64,000 nt of DNA from Saccharofermentans sp. (GTDB taxonomy: Bacteria > Bacillota > Clostridia > Saccharofermentanales > Saccharofermentanaceae). Below the pieces are notes generated by a model that saw only the letters and a program-made list of their open reading frames with translations, did not search any database and had not been told where the DNA came from. A program made the translations under genes and the position numbers. The stretch is taken from NCBI GenBank assembly GCA_024403695.1, contig JAKSRI010000010.1, forward strand, positions 1 through 64,000, read 5' to 3'. Shown in pieces: positions 54,591-63,340 of this stretch; the stretch's first letter is position 1, and each line of letters begins with the position of its first letter.

Positions 54591-55730
54591 CTATAAGCCG
54601 ATACTTATATCAAAATCATAATCTCCACAACGGACTACTTGACCACTTTTAAGTTCATAATATGTATCCTTTTCCAATCGCTGATTATCGATGTAAGTCG
54701 TGTTGTTGTGTGACAAATCTTTAATCTTGTAGATGTTGTTTTCCTGAAGTATTTCTGCGTGAACAGCGGAAATGCTGTGGTCGTCTATACATATGTCAGA
54801 GAGAAACTGATCAGACCCGATAGTTGCTTTGTTTGTGTATATGGATTTGGCGATGTATGTACCTTTAATTTTCTCTTTGCTTTTAAGTGTTATGCAAGAG
54901 AAGATATTAGGAGAAACATCCTTTTCTTCTGTGAATAAAAGATTCTTTCTGTCGGTAGTAATCTTTTGAGTTGTTTGCTTATTTATCTCGTTGTTATTCT
55001 GAGTCTCGCTGTAGTACAGATATCCAGTTACACTACAGATTAATATTCCGATTATCCCTAAAGTGATTATGTTTGTGATTATGGCACAGAAGGATATTAT
55101 AAACAGTAATGAAGCGAGTTTAATCGTAGTGTTGTTTTGTGATTTCTTATCAGCTGTGTTTTTTAATACCTGCTGTGGATCTTCCTTTTTTATGCTTAAC
55201 GCAATTTCCTCGAACACAGATTCGTTATTTGAATTGATGGCAGAGCATAGTCGAGATATTTCATCCGATGAGAGGAAGTTATTGAATATGCTGTCATTGA
55301 GTATCTTTTCCATTCTGCCATTGCCTAGTGACTGAAGTGACAGGTTAATAGAATCTGTGTAATACGGATTAAGACACATTTTGAATTTGTTGGTTCTGTT
55401 GTCCCAGAAAATTAGTGAATTATTCCATTCGATTCCGTTAAGAGGAATGAGGAGATCAAGACACTTGAGGAACGATAAGAAAAGGTCACCTGCAGCTTTT
55501 CGTAGTGTAGTTCTATCTGTCCTGTTAAGAATAGTCTGGTCAGTTGAAACAGTTAATTCTGTGCAGTCATAAGAGATTTCAACTTTGCCGGAAATTGGTG
55601 ACAAGGCGATATAGAACCTGAGAAATGTATCAGGCATTGAATTGCAAATTATCTCGGCGGCATATTTATTAAGATTACCCGATGCAGTTCCCACCACAAA
55701 CTGACCGTAAGGACCTTTTCTTATCTCCAT
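54591..55730 (-). CDS. DUF6382/FHA-domain membrane protein of the Tad locus
   Basis: A 379-residue protein. Residues 1-170 match the DUF6382-type region found with clostridial Tad genes. Two adjacent membrane helices lie at about 200-240. A C-terminal FHA domain (about 305-379) has the phosphothreonine-binding pattern with SDICIDDHSISAVHAEI and LSHNNTTYIDNQ. FHA domains bind phosphothreonine peptides, so control by a Ser/Thr kinase is plausible. It begins two bases after the small pilin gene. Confidence 0.75.
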   Translation of the reverse strand: MEIRKGPYGQFVVGTASGNLNKYAAEIICNSMPDTFLRFYIALSPISGKVEISYDCTELTVSTDQTILNRTDRTTLRKAAGDLFLSFLKCLDLLIPLNGIEWNNSLIFWDNRTNKFKMCLNPYYTDSINLSLQSLGNGRMEKILNDSIFNNFLSSDEISRLCSAINSNNESVFEEIALSIKKEDPQQVLKNTADKKSQNNTTIKLASLLFIISFCAIITNIITLGIIGILICSVTGYLYYSETQNNNEINKQTTQKITTDRKNLLFTEEKDVSPNIFSCITLKSKEKIKGTYIAKSIYTNKATIGSDQFLSDICIDDHSISAVHAEILQENNIYKIKDLSHNNTTYIDNQRLEKDTYYELKSGQVVRCGDYDFDISIGL

Positions 55731-55732
55731 AA

Positions 55733-55903
55733 TTAATTACCGAATGCCCTTACAATTTTTCCTTCGTCAAAAACGAATTCCATTACATTTTCAGCATAGC
55801 CAGTAAGTGCTGTACGGAACACTAGGGCTAATGCCACGAGAACAGCGATAATGATGACTATCTCCACTGTTCCCATTCCTTTTTTGTTGAGTTTTCTGTT
55901 CAT
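55733..55903 (-). CDS. Flp pilin-like protein
   Basis: A 56-residue class IV prepilin. The leader MNRKLNKKG is followed by MGTVE and a long hydrophobic helix (IVIIIAVLVALALVF). Cleavage after Gly9 puts glutamate at mature position five, as in Flp pilins. GGAGG lies seven bases upstream of the ATG on the minus strand. It lies between the TadBC fusion and the FHA gene. It is the only pilin seen, so the major subunit. Confidence 0.85.
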   Translation of the reverse strand: MNRKLNKKGMGTVEIVIIIAVLVALALVFRTALTGYAENVMEFVFDEGKIVRAFGN

Positions 55904-55916
55904 ATAGTTCCTCCGT

Positions 55917-57461
55917 TTATATGCCTAACGAGATAATAGCTGGTGTTGTAGCGACTAGCAGGACGCACATGAAGTCCAGAGTCATAGGAAATAGTAATGC
56001 CAACGATTCGCGTTCCTGTTTTTTACGTGAAGCAGTTCGGCATAAATCCCAGCACGCAGATGCCTGCAGGGATAGTAGATTAAGTACCTCAGAGGTTCCA
56101 AAACGTCCGTATCTTGCAACTAATAGCAGTGCTGACTGTGCTTCTGGTATTTGAATTCTAAGAGCCATCTGTTCTACTGCATCTGAAGCAGATATTCCAC
56201 TTAACATCTGGGCTCTCATGTTTTTTATTTCATTGCTTAAGCTCGGATTATCCTTAAAAGCAGATGAGCATATTTCAATTGATTTTGGTAGCTGTAATCC
56301 TGCTTCTAGAAGGGTGTACATGAGGCAAAGAAACAGAGGAAGATCTTTCATTAGTTCTTCCTTTTTTAACTGAGTTTTTCTACGAACATCCTGTAGCCCT
56401 GAAAAGTAGATTATTCCAGCAAAAATTAGTGCAAAGATGAAGTTGTTTCCGGTAACAGTAAGTATTGCCAAACTAAGTACCAATGACGTTGATACCAACA
56501 ACAACTGTCTTTTCAGATAGTCTTCATATGCTTGTTTCGGATTGAAGGAAAGCTCATTAAACAACTCATATCTTGAAGTAATAAATGTGCTTGGCATTAT
56601 TCTGTTTACTAACGCTGTAAGATTTATTTTTGAGTTCTTATGTATAGCGTCGAATTCGCTGGAATTGGATTCTTTACTGTTAGTGCTATGAGTTAGGAAT
56701 CTGAATAACAGAGCACAGGATATGATGGCAACAGCAAATGCTACGCCTAACAGAATTGCACCTGTTTTGGAATCTCTAGCACTAGCCAGATAACCACTGC
56801 CCATTTTGTCTAGAGCTATCGTGATAGCAAATGGCATAACGCATAACATAACAGCTTCTGCGTTCTTTCCAGCGTTTGCTGCATTTATTTCATTTTGTAC
56901 AGCATTCATTTCAGATAACATTTGACAGCTACTTCTAAGAATGGCCAGAGAATTGCTTCCGATTTGAGATGACATGGAAAGAGCGTGAAATACCGGGAGG
57001 GTCTCAGGGAACTGAATGTCATGTGCAAACTTATCTATGGACTTTTCCAGTCCAAGATGCACCATCAGGTTTGTTTCTAGCTCTTTAAGCGGCTTGATTA
57101 GAGGACACTTTGCACCAAATGTATTCTCTATAACCGGCCTTATAAGCAAAAGTGATTTTTCAAGTGAATATCCGCTGCTTACACTTGTTGTTAATACTTG
57201 AAGAAGTACCAGAATCTGACTTCTCAGGTTTCTGTGCAGATTATTGAAAATGGTTGATACAAGTTCTTTCCACGGAAAAAATGCCAGCGTTACAGAAAGA
57301 ATTATTCTAGCTGTGGTAGAAACTATGTATAGAGAGGATATGAAATATATAAGAGCTGCAAGCAGCGGATATAACCAGATTGTTTTTATATAAAACGATT
57401 TCTTTAGATTAGATATATGAACTGAGTTCTTGGAGTCGTTTGTCTGAACATTTTTTCTCAA
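55917..57461 (-). CDS. tadBC: TadB-TadC fusion, Tad pilus inner-membrane platform
   Basis: A 514-residue membrane protein with two T2SSF domains. The first half (about 1-260) resembles TadB, with a central soluble domain LRSQILVLLQVLTTSVSSGYSLEKSLLLI. The second half (about 290-514) resembles TadC, with LFLCLMYTLLEAGLQLPKSIEI. In most species these are two genes of about 300 residues each. I chose the TTG at 57461 because GGAGGTG lies seven bases upstream; the GTG at 57470 sits inside that site. It overlaps the tadA end by 53 bases. Confidence 0.82.
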   Translation of the reverse strand: MRKNVQTNDSKNSVHISNLKKSFYIKTIWLYPLLAALIYFISSLYIVSTTARIILSVTLAFFPWKELVSTIFNNLHRNLRSQILVLLQVLTTSVSSGYSLEKSLLLIRPVIENTFGAKCPLIKPLKELETNLMVHLGLEKSIDKFAHDIQFPETLPVFHALSMSSQIGSNSLAILRSSCQMLSEMNAVQNEINAANAGKNAEAVMLCVMPFAITIALDKMGSGYLASARDSKTGAILLGVAFAVAIISCALLFRFLTHSTNSKESNSSEFDAIHKNSKINLTALVNRIMPSTFITSRYELFNELSFNPKQAYEDYLKRQLLLVSTSLVLSLAILTVTGNNFIFALIFAGIIYFSGLQDVRRKTQLKKEELMKDLPLFLCLMYTLLEAGLQLPKSIEICSSAFKDNPSLSNEIKNMRAQMLSGISASDAVEQMALRIQIPEAQSALLLVARYGRFGTSEVLNLLSLQASACWDLCRTASRKKQERESLALLFPMTLDFMCVLLVATTPAIISLGI

Positions 57462-58608
57462 GAATATCACCTCCGTGATTTATAAATAGAGTCTCAAGTG
57501 TGAAGTCATTTCCTGTACAGGTAGGGACATGGCAAATCTCGTCAACATAACGTTTGCCGTCTTTACCTCTGATAATGTGAATAATGATGTCTATACCCAT
57601 AGATAACTGGCTAACTATGGCGTTATAGGGTAGAGATGTGCCTGCCATGGCCATGCCCGTTAATCGCTCTAACATTTCGTGACAAGAGTTGGCGTGTCCC
57701 GTCGAAAGGGACCCTCTGTGACCAGTGTTTAACGCGTGCATCATATCCGCTGTCTCGGAACCACGAACCTCTCCAACAATGATGCGATCAGGTCTCATAC
57801 GAAGTGCAGCTTTGATCATGTGGGCGATGTTGACCTCTCCGGTACCATCAGGACCAGGAAGTCTTGCTTCCATTCGTACAAGATTATCTATGCCCTGGAG
57901 ATTAAGCTCGGCGGAATCTTCTATCGTGATTACACGTTCATCTGATGGAATAAAGCTCGACAACGTGTTAAGAAACGTTGTTTTTCCACTACCAGTACCG
58001 CCGCATAAGAAGATAGTCTTTTTATTCTGGACGCACTGGCATAGAAATCTCGCGGCTTCTTCGCTAATAAAGCCTTGCCTGATTAGTGTCACAATATCGT
58101 GTGATATTCCTGTGAATTTTCGAATGGTTACTATTGGACCGTCCGGTGCCACAGGTGGCAGTACTGCATTTGCTCTGGATCCGTCTGGAAGTCTTAAATC
58201 AGATATAGGATTTGCTTCGTTGAGTGGACGGTTCTGGTTTGCAAAGAAGCAGGAAATAACGGTCTGTAAAGAGGAACGATCCTTGAATTTTATGTTGGAC
58301 CTATATAACTTTCCTTGTCTCTCGTAGAAGATGTTTTCGGGACCGTTAACCATAATCTCCGTGATAGTTGGGTCTTCCATAAGAGGCTCGATAACATCGA
58401 GCTTACGCATGCTGTTAAACACTTTAGTGGCAAGCTCACGTTTCTCCTTAAGTGACATTTCCTGGCATGAACTGTCGATGGAAATAACATCAGAGATTAT
58501 CTCTTTAAGTCTCTCATCTGACGGATCGCATTCGTTCTTCAGTGAGTTGAGTACAAAGTATGTGATTTGTTCTTTTATGATGTCGATATTATATGTTTGC
58601 TGGTGCAT
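57409..58608 (-). CDS. tadA: Tad pilus assembly ATPase (CpaF/TadA)
   Basis: A 399-residue secretion ATPase of the type II/IV family. Walker A LCGGTGSGKTTF, Asp-box EDSAELNLQ, Walker B RPDRIIVGEVRG and the His box TGHRGSLSTGHANS are all present. It powers Flp pilus assembly. It overlaps the TadZ-like gene by 20 bases and the TadBC gene by 53, so the operon is tightly coupled. Confidence 0.93.
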   Translation of the reverse strand: MHQQTYNIDIIKEQITYFVLNSLKNECDPSDERLKEIISDVISIDSSCQEMSLKEKRELATKVFNSMRKLDVIEPLMEDPTITEIMVNGPENIFYERQGKLYRSNIKFKDRSSLQTVISCFFANQNRPLNEANPISDLRLPDGSRANAVLPPVAPDGPIVTIRKFTGISHDIVTLIRQGFISEEAARFLCQCVQNKKTIFLCGGTGSGKTTFLNTLSSFIPSDERVITIEDSAELNLQGIDNLVRMEARLPGPDGTGEVNIAHMIKAALRMRPDRIIVGEVRGSETADMMHALNTGHRGSLSTGHANSCHEMLERLTGMAMAGTSLPYNAIVSQLSMGIDIIIHIIRGKDGKRYVDEICHVPTCTGNDFTLETLFINHGGDILEKKCSDKRLQELSSYI

Positions 58609-59521
58609 TAATTAATTCCTTTGATACAGTGTTTTTATAATCTTCGCAGTAGTGAATATGAAGGATAGAGTTAGTTGATAGTGATCTTTTTATCGCGCCT
58701 ATAAAGTCTTCCATTCCTATGATCTCGTCGCAGGTTCTAGATGGGATAAGTAAATGTACATCGTCGCATTTACTTACGAACTTAAGAATGTCAGTAGTTT
58801 TCCAACCTTCGCAGACTACGATTCCATCTGCTTTTAGTTCTTTGTTCTGAATAAGTCTTCTGAAATTGCTAATTAATGTGACAACATGAGAGGGGTTAAC
58901 ATCAAATACATCATCAGGATGGAGTGGTTTACCAGGGGATAGGAATCCTAGACTATCAGGGTTGATATAATCAAGAATTCGGTCCGGTGTGAAATCAGCT
59001 TTTCCTGCGTCTTTTATGAGTTCTGTAAGTGAACCTGTATCAGCTCCTGTCTTAAATGAAGAAGGCATTCTGATACCAGACATAAGATCAATTCTTATGA
59101 TGTATTGGTTGGATGATGACGAATTAACAAAGTTCTTGTTTATAAAGTTTTCTCTCTCATCTATATATGCGAATGGCAAAAGAAGGTTCAACTTGCCAGT
59201 GGGAGAATCTTCAACGTTTGATGTGCTAAGAATGTTCTTAATGAGAAGAACGATTCTAGAACAGTCAATAACTAAGTTGTTATTTCCATCGTCTGAGTAA
59301 AGCGGAATATAATCGCACTTTTGTGTAGTTCTTTTCTCAGGCATTTTGAACTGTCTGTTATCGAAGAGCACTATAGTAAATTCTGAGACGTCTTTTACTA
59401 ATTTGTTCTTGCTCTCAGAAGGGTTAATTATATACGCATCAGAAAAATAATGAGTTAATCTTAGTTTAAGTGAAGTGAATACCGCTTCGTCATTCTCGTA
59501 GATGAAAATACTAAATGCCAT
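58589..59521 (-). CDS. TadZ/CpaE-like protein without a P-loop
   Basis: A 310-residue protein whose N-terminal third looks like a receiver-type fold (VLFDNRQF) and whose C-terminal part has a ParA/MinD-like order (IIRIDLMSGIRMPSSFK, ADGIVVCEGWKTTDILKF). The Walker A lysine motif is not visible. TadZ proteins place Tad pili in the cell, and its position in front of tadA fits. GGGAGG precedes its ATG. Confidence 0.6.
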   Translation of the reverse strand: MAFSIFIYENDEAVFTSLKLRLTHYFSDAYIINPSESKNKLVKDVSEFTIVLFDNRQFKMPEKRTTQKCDYIPLYSDDGNNNLVIDCSRIVLLIKNILSTSNVEDSPTGKLNLLLPFAYIDERENFINKNFVNSSSSNQYIIRIDLMSGIRMPSSFKTGADTGSLTELIKDAGKADFTPDRILDYINPDSLGFLSPGKPLHPDDVFDVNPSHVVTLISNFRRLIQNKELKADGIVVCEGWKTTDILKFVSKCDDVHLLIPSRTCDEIIGMEDFIGAIKRSLSTNSILHIHYCEDYKNTVSKELINAPANI

Positions 59522-59579
59522 GTGTACCTCCCGGAAAAGTTTGATGTACTAAGTCTAGTAAAAAATAAACCCGATTTGG

Positions 59580-59629
59580 CCGACAATTTCCGACAATTTC
59601 CGACAAAAACCGACAATTTCCGACAATTC
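59580..59629. repeat. Five tandem 10-base repeats between the tad and metK promoters
   Basis: The unit CCGACAATTT (read in 10-base phase) occurs five times; the third copy has AAA in place of TTT and the fifth ends in CA. The period equals about one helical turn. The block ends just before the metK -35 box and lies about 60 bases upstream of the divergent tad operon. Confidence 0.85.
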
Positions 59630-59630
59630 A

Positions 59631-59660
59631 TTGACTTTGGGAAAGTGGTTGTGATATACT
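59631..59660 (+). promoter_or_regulatory. Promoter of the metK operon
   Basis: TTGACT (59631-59636) and TATACT (59655-59660) are 18 bases apart, about 30 bases before the riboswitch. Confidence 0.75.
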
Positions 59661-59689
59661 CAATTATTCTAAAAATTGTTAGTTCACTA

Positions 59690-59783
59690 CTTATCAAGAG
59701 AGGCGGAGGGATACGGCCCTATGAAACCCGGCAACCGCGGAGAGCAGCGGTGCCAATTCCGGCAGGGAAACCTGAAAGATGAG
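59690..59783 (+). promoter_or_regulatory. SAM-I riboswitch (S-box)
   Basis: All S-box hallmarks are present in order: CTTATC with GATGAG as P1 strands, AGAGAGGCGGAGGGA, GGCCCTATGAAACCCGGCAA, a P3 stem CCGCGG...CAGCGG, GTGCCAATTCC and GAAAGATGAGAG. It would turn metK down when S-adenosylmethionine is high. Confidence 0.95.
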
Positions 59784-59804
59784 AGGCGTAAATATAAGTT
59801 AAAG

Positions 59805-59830
59805 CCTTCCTTTCACGGGGAGGATTTTTT
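59805..59830 (+). terminator. Riboswitch expression-platform terminator
   Basis: CCTTCC (59805-59810) pairs with GGGAGG (59818-59823) and is followed by six T. It lies 22 bases after the aptamer, as expected for SAM-dependent premature termination. Confidence 0.85.
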
Positions 59831-59881
59831 ATTAGAGCCCCATTGCGTAATACGAAGGTATTGAACAGAAAGGACTTTATT

Positions 59882-61075
59882 ATGAGAAACAGAAAAGGTA
59901 GTTGGCTCTTTACATCTGAGTCAGTAACAGAGGGACATCCAGATAAGATCTGTGATCAGATTTCTGATAGTGTTCTTGATGCTATTTTGGAGCAGGATCC
60001 AATGGCTAGAGTTGCTTGTGAGACATCCACAACAACAGGTATGGTAATGGTAATGGGTGAGATTTCTACAAGTGCTTATGTAGATATCCCTAAGATTGTT
60101 AGAGACCGTGTTAAGGAAATCGGTTATGACGGTTCTGATGCTGGTTTTGATTACAAAACATGTGCTGTATTTACAACAATTGATGAGCAGTCAGCTGATA
60201 TTGCTCAGGGAGTAGATAATGCCCTCGAGTCTAGAGACAAGGAAGATTCAGAGTTCGATACAGGTGCTGGTGACCAGGGTATGATGTTTGGTTATGCTAA
60301 CGATGACACACCAGAGCTTATGCCACTTCCAATCTCTCTTGCTCATAAGCTTACAATGAGACTTACAGAGGTTCGTAAGAACAACCTTGGCAGCTTCCTC
60401 CGTCCTGACGGAAAGAGCCAGGTTACTGTAGAGTACGAGGATGATAAGGTAAAGCGTATTGATGCAGTTGTTATTTCTACTCAGCATAAGGAAGATGTAG
60501 AGTATGATGAGCTCGCTGCTTATATCGAGGAGAACGTTATCAATGCAGTTATCCCTAAGGACCTTATTGATGACAATACTAAGATTTTCATTAATCCTAC
60601 AGGACGTTTTGTAATCGGTGGTCCTCAGGGTGACTCTGGTCTTACAGGTCGTAAGATTATCGTTGATACATACGGTGGATTTGGTCGTCATGGTGGTGGA
60701 GCTTTCTCCGGTAAGGATCCTACAAAGGTAGACCGTTCTGCAGCTTATGCAGCACGTTATATCGCTAAGAACGTAGTTGCTGCTGGTCTTGCTAAGGAGT
60801 GTGAGGTTCAGCTTGCTTATGCTATCGGTGTTGCTCACCCAGTATCTGTAATGATCGACACTTTCGGTACAGGTGTTATCGAGGATAGCAAGATTTCTGA
60901 GATTGTTAATAAGGTATTTGACCTTAGACCTAAGGCTATCATCAGAGACCTCGATCTCCGTAAGCCAATGTATGCTAAGACAGCTGCTTATGGACACTTC
61001 GGACGTGAGGATCAGGGCTTTACATGGGAGAAGACAGATAAGGTTGATATTCTTCGTGCGGAAGCTGGTATCTAA
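59882..61075 (+). CDS. metK: S-adenosylmethionine synthetase
   Basis: A 397-residue MAT that makes SAM from methionine and [57 protein letters not shown] and KDPTKVDRS are diagnostic. ATG 59882 has AAAGGA upstream. The SAM-I riboswitch upstream gives product feedback. It leads a probable operon with recD2 and comF. Confidence 0.97.
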   Translation: MRNRKGSWLFTSESVTEGHPDKICDQISDSVLDAILEQDPMARVACETSTTTGMVMVMGEISTSAYVDIPKIVRDRVKEIGYDGSDAGFDYKTCAVFTTIDEQSADIAQGVDNALESRDKEDSEFDTGAGDQGMMFGYANDDTPELMPLPISLAHKLTMRLTEVRKNNLGSFLRPDGKSQVTVEYEDDKVKRIDAVVISTQHKEDVEYDELAAYIEENVINAVIPKDLIDDNTKIFINPTGRFVIGGPQGDSGLTGRKIIVDTYGGFGRHGGGAFSGKDPTKVDRSAAYAARYIAKNVVAAGLAKECEVQLAYAIGVAHPVSVMIDTFGTGVIEDSKISEIVNKVFDLRPKAIIRDLDLRKPMYAKTAAYGHFGREDQGFTWEKTDKVDILRAEAGI

Positions 61076-61081
61076 TACTTG

Positions 61082-63340
61082 ATGGATGAGACTACAACTG
61101 TAAAAGTAACTGTCTCAAAAGTCATATTCCAAAAAGGTGACTTTTACATTTTTGCCTGCAAAGGAGGCCTGTCAGTTAAGGGCAAATTTGCAGGCAATAT
61201 TATTGTGGGCGCAGATTACGAAGTAACCGGTGTTGAAGGTGAATATAAGGGCAAACCACAGATAATCGCCAGCTTAATTGAGCAGGTTGATGTATCTAAG
61301 GTTAGGCAGACTTTGATTGCCTCTTTTCTGGAAGAAAACTTTGATGGAATTGGTCCTAAGACCTCGGTTAGACTTGCTGAAAGTTATGGAGAAGCTGTTC
61401 TCGATACGTTGCTTGAGAACCCTCAGGACTGCGCCATAGAGGCACCTGGATTATCAGCTACTAGAGCTATCGAGATTTCTGGAATAATTGATGAGTGCCC
61501 TGAGAAATATAAGACTCTTATGCAGCTTAGAATGTATGACCTTTCTAAGGCTCAGTGCGAGACTTGCTGGAATGAATATGGAACAGGTTGTATTGAACTC
61601 ATTCAGAAAAATCCGTACTCCATAATGCGAATTAAGGGTATAGGTTTTGAGAGCTGCGACAGAATTGCAGATATCATTGATTTTGACCTGTTAGATCCTA
61701 ATAGATTTGAAGGTGCTATCGTAAATGTTCTTTACGAGCTTCATCAGGCAACAGGAGACACATATCTTGATCCTTGTGATGTCAGAATGCGTACGCTTTC
61801 TGCTATTGGCAAGAGACTTCAAAATGGTACAAATCTAGAAGTTCTTGACTCCATAATGGATAGTGCTGAGGAGCTGGCTGTAGAGCATAAACATATTGTT
61901 ATCTATCGATTTATCAACGGTAAGTGTTCAGCATGTAAATCAAGTGATGAAGGTGCAAGAGTTTCCCTTGCTAGTTATTTCTATGCGGAACTTACAATTA
62001 AGCGTGAAATCGAGAGTTTCCTTAAGGCAAAGAAGATTGTTCCTAATAAGGAAAAAGCACTTAAGGTTATAGATTCTATCGCTAGTGAGAGTGGAATTAC
62101 TCTTGATGAGAATCAGCGTAATGCCATTCATATGAGTATGTACGAGCCAATTTCAATTATCACAGGTGGACCAGGTACTGGTAAGACAACTATAACTGGA
62201 ATTTTGGCAGAATACTTTAGAAGAGAGAACATTGATTGTGCTTACTGTGCTCCAACGGGAAGGGCAGCAAAACGTCTTTCAGATGCTGCTGGCGTTAAGG
62301 CAACAACCATACACAGACTGCTCGAAATAAACGGGGAGTCACAGCTTATAGAGGGCAGTGACTTTATGTTTGGAAGAGGTCCAGAGAATCCTATTGATGC
62401 GCGTGTCATCATTGTGGATGAGACATCCATGGTTGATGCTCAGCTCTTTATGTCTTTGCTTCTCGCCATAAGAAAGAATTCATCTTTGATTTTGATTGGA
62501 GATCCTGATCAGCTACCATCAGTAGGTCCTGGTAATATTCTCTCGGATTTGCTCACATGTGAGGCAGTGCCTAGAGTTGGTCTTACTTATGTGTTTAGAC
62601 AAGACAATGAGAGTTCTATTGCTGCAAATAGTAAGAGAATTCTTGAAGGACAGATGCCTATCGGCAATGATGAGGATTTCCAAATTATTACTGCAAATGA
62701 TGAAGAAGAAGCTCTTAATATAATTAAGAATTATTGCCAACAGATTGGTGAGAATGCAGATAGTGTTATTCTAAGTCCTACTAAGCAGAATAAGCTTGGC
62801 ACCGTTAACATGAATACTGAACTTCAGACTTTATTTACTGCAGGTGTAGAGAATAAAATCAAGGTCAGAAATGACATGGAACTTTTTATTCATGACAAGG
62901 TAATGCAGGTTAAAAATAACTATAAGATTGAATATTTCAATCCTGATGAAAATGAGCTCCAAAGCGGTATCTTTAATGGTGAGATAGGTACTATTTCTGA
63001 TATTGATTTTATGACAGGCGGATGTACTATAAACTTTGATGGTGGTCGATGTGTTAATTATGACAAAAAGAGCCTTGCCGATATTGAACTTGCTTATGCA
63101 ATGACTGTTCATAAGGCTCAGGGATGTGAGTTTGACACTGTGTTTATTACACTTGGTAAGATGAATTATAAGCTGTCGAACCGTAAATTGCTTTATACTG
63201 CAGTTACTAGAGGTAAGCACAGGGTTGTTATTATTGATGCGTGTAACAGATTGGCGTCTATGGTGGCATCAGATGATGATATCAGTCGTCATACATCTTT
63301 AAGTGATTTTTTATCTATTGTTAGCCGTCGATATATATGA
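61082..63340 (+). CDS. recD2: RecD2-type ATP-dependent DNA helicase
   Basis: A 752-residue SF1B helicase. An N-terminal OB-like region and helix-hairpin-helix repeats (about 80-200) precede the motor: motif I GGPGTGKTTI, motif II IIVDETSMVD, motif III GDPDQLPSVGPG, and late motifs AYAMTVHKAQGCEFD and LYTAVTRGKH. It moves 5' to 3' in DNA repair and is not tied to RecBC. The ATG 61082 is six bases after metK and has no clear ribosome-binding site. Confidence 0.92.
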   Translation: MDETTTVKVTVSKVIFQKGDFYIFACKGGLSVKGKFAGNIIVGADYEVTGVEGEYKGKPQIIASLIEQVDVSKVRQTLIASFLEENFDGIGPKTSVRLAESYGEAVLDTLLENPQDCAIEAPGLSATRAIEISGIIDECPEKYKTLMQLRMYDLSKAQCETCWNEYGTGCIELIQKNPYSIMRIKGIGFESCDRIADIIDFDLLDPNRFEGAIVNVLYELHQATGDTYLDPCDVRMRTLSAIGKRLQNGTNLEVLDSIMDSAEELAVEHKHIVIYRFINGKCSACKSSDEGARVSLASYFYAELTIKREIESFLKAKKIVPNKEKALKVIDSIASESGITLDENQRNAIHMSMYEPISIITGGPGTGKTTITGILAEYFRRENIDCAYCAPTGRAAKRLSDAAGVKATTIHRLLEINGESQLIEGSDFMFGRGPENPIDARVIIVDETSMVDAQLFMSLLLAIRKNSSLILIGDPDQLPSVGPGNILSDLLTCEAVPRVGLTYVFRQDNESSIAANSKRILEGQMPIGNDEDFQIITANDEEEALNIIKNYCQQIGENADSVILSPTKQNKLGTVNMNTELQTLFTAGVENKIKVRNDMELFIHDKVMQVKNNYKIEYFNPDENELQSGIFNGEIGTISDIDFMTGGCTINFDGGRCVNYDKKSLADIELAYAMTVHKAQGCEFDTVFITLGKMNYKLSNRKLLYTAVTRGKHRVVIIDACNRLASMVASDDDISRHTSLSDFLSIVSRRYI

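Noticed and set aside
59522..59864. Plus-strand frames inside the metK leader
   Set aside because: They cover the iterons and the SAM-I riboswitch and have no coding character.
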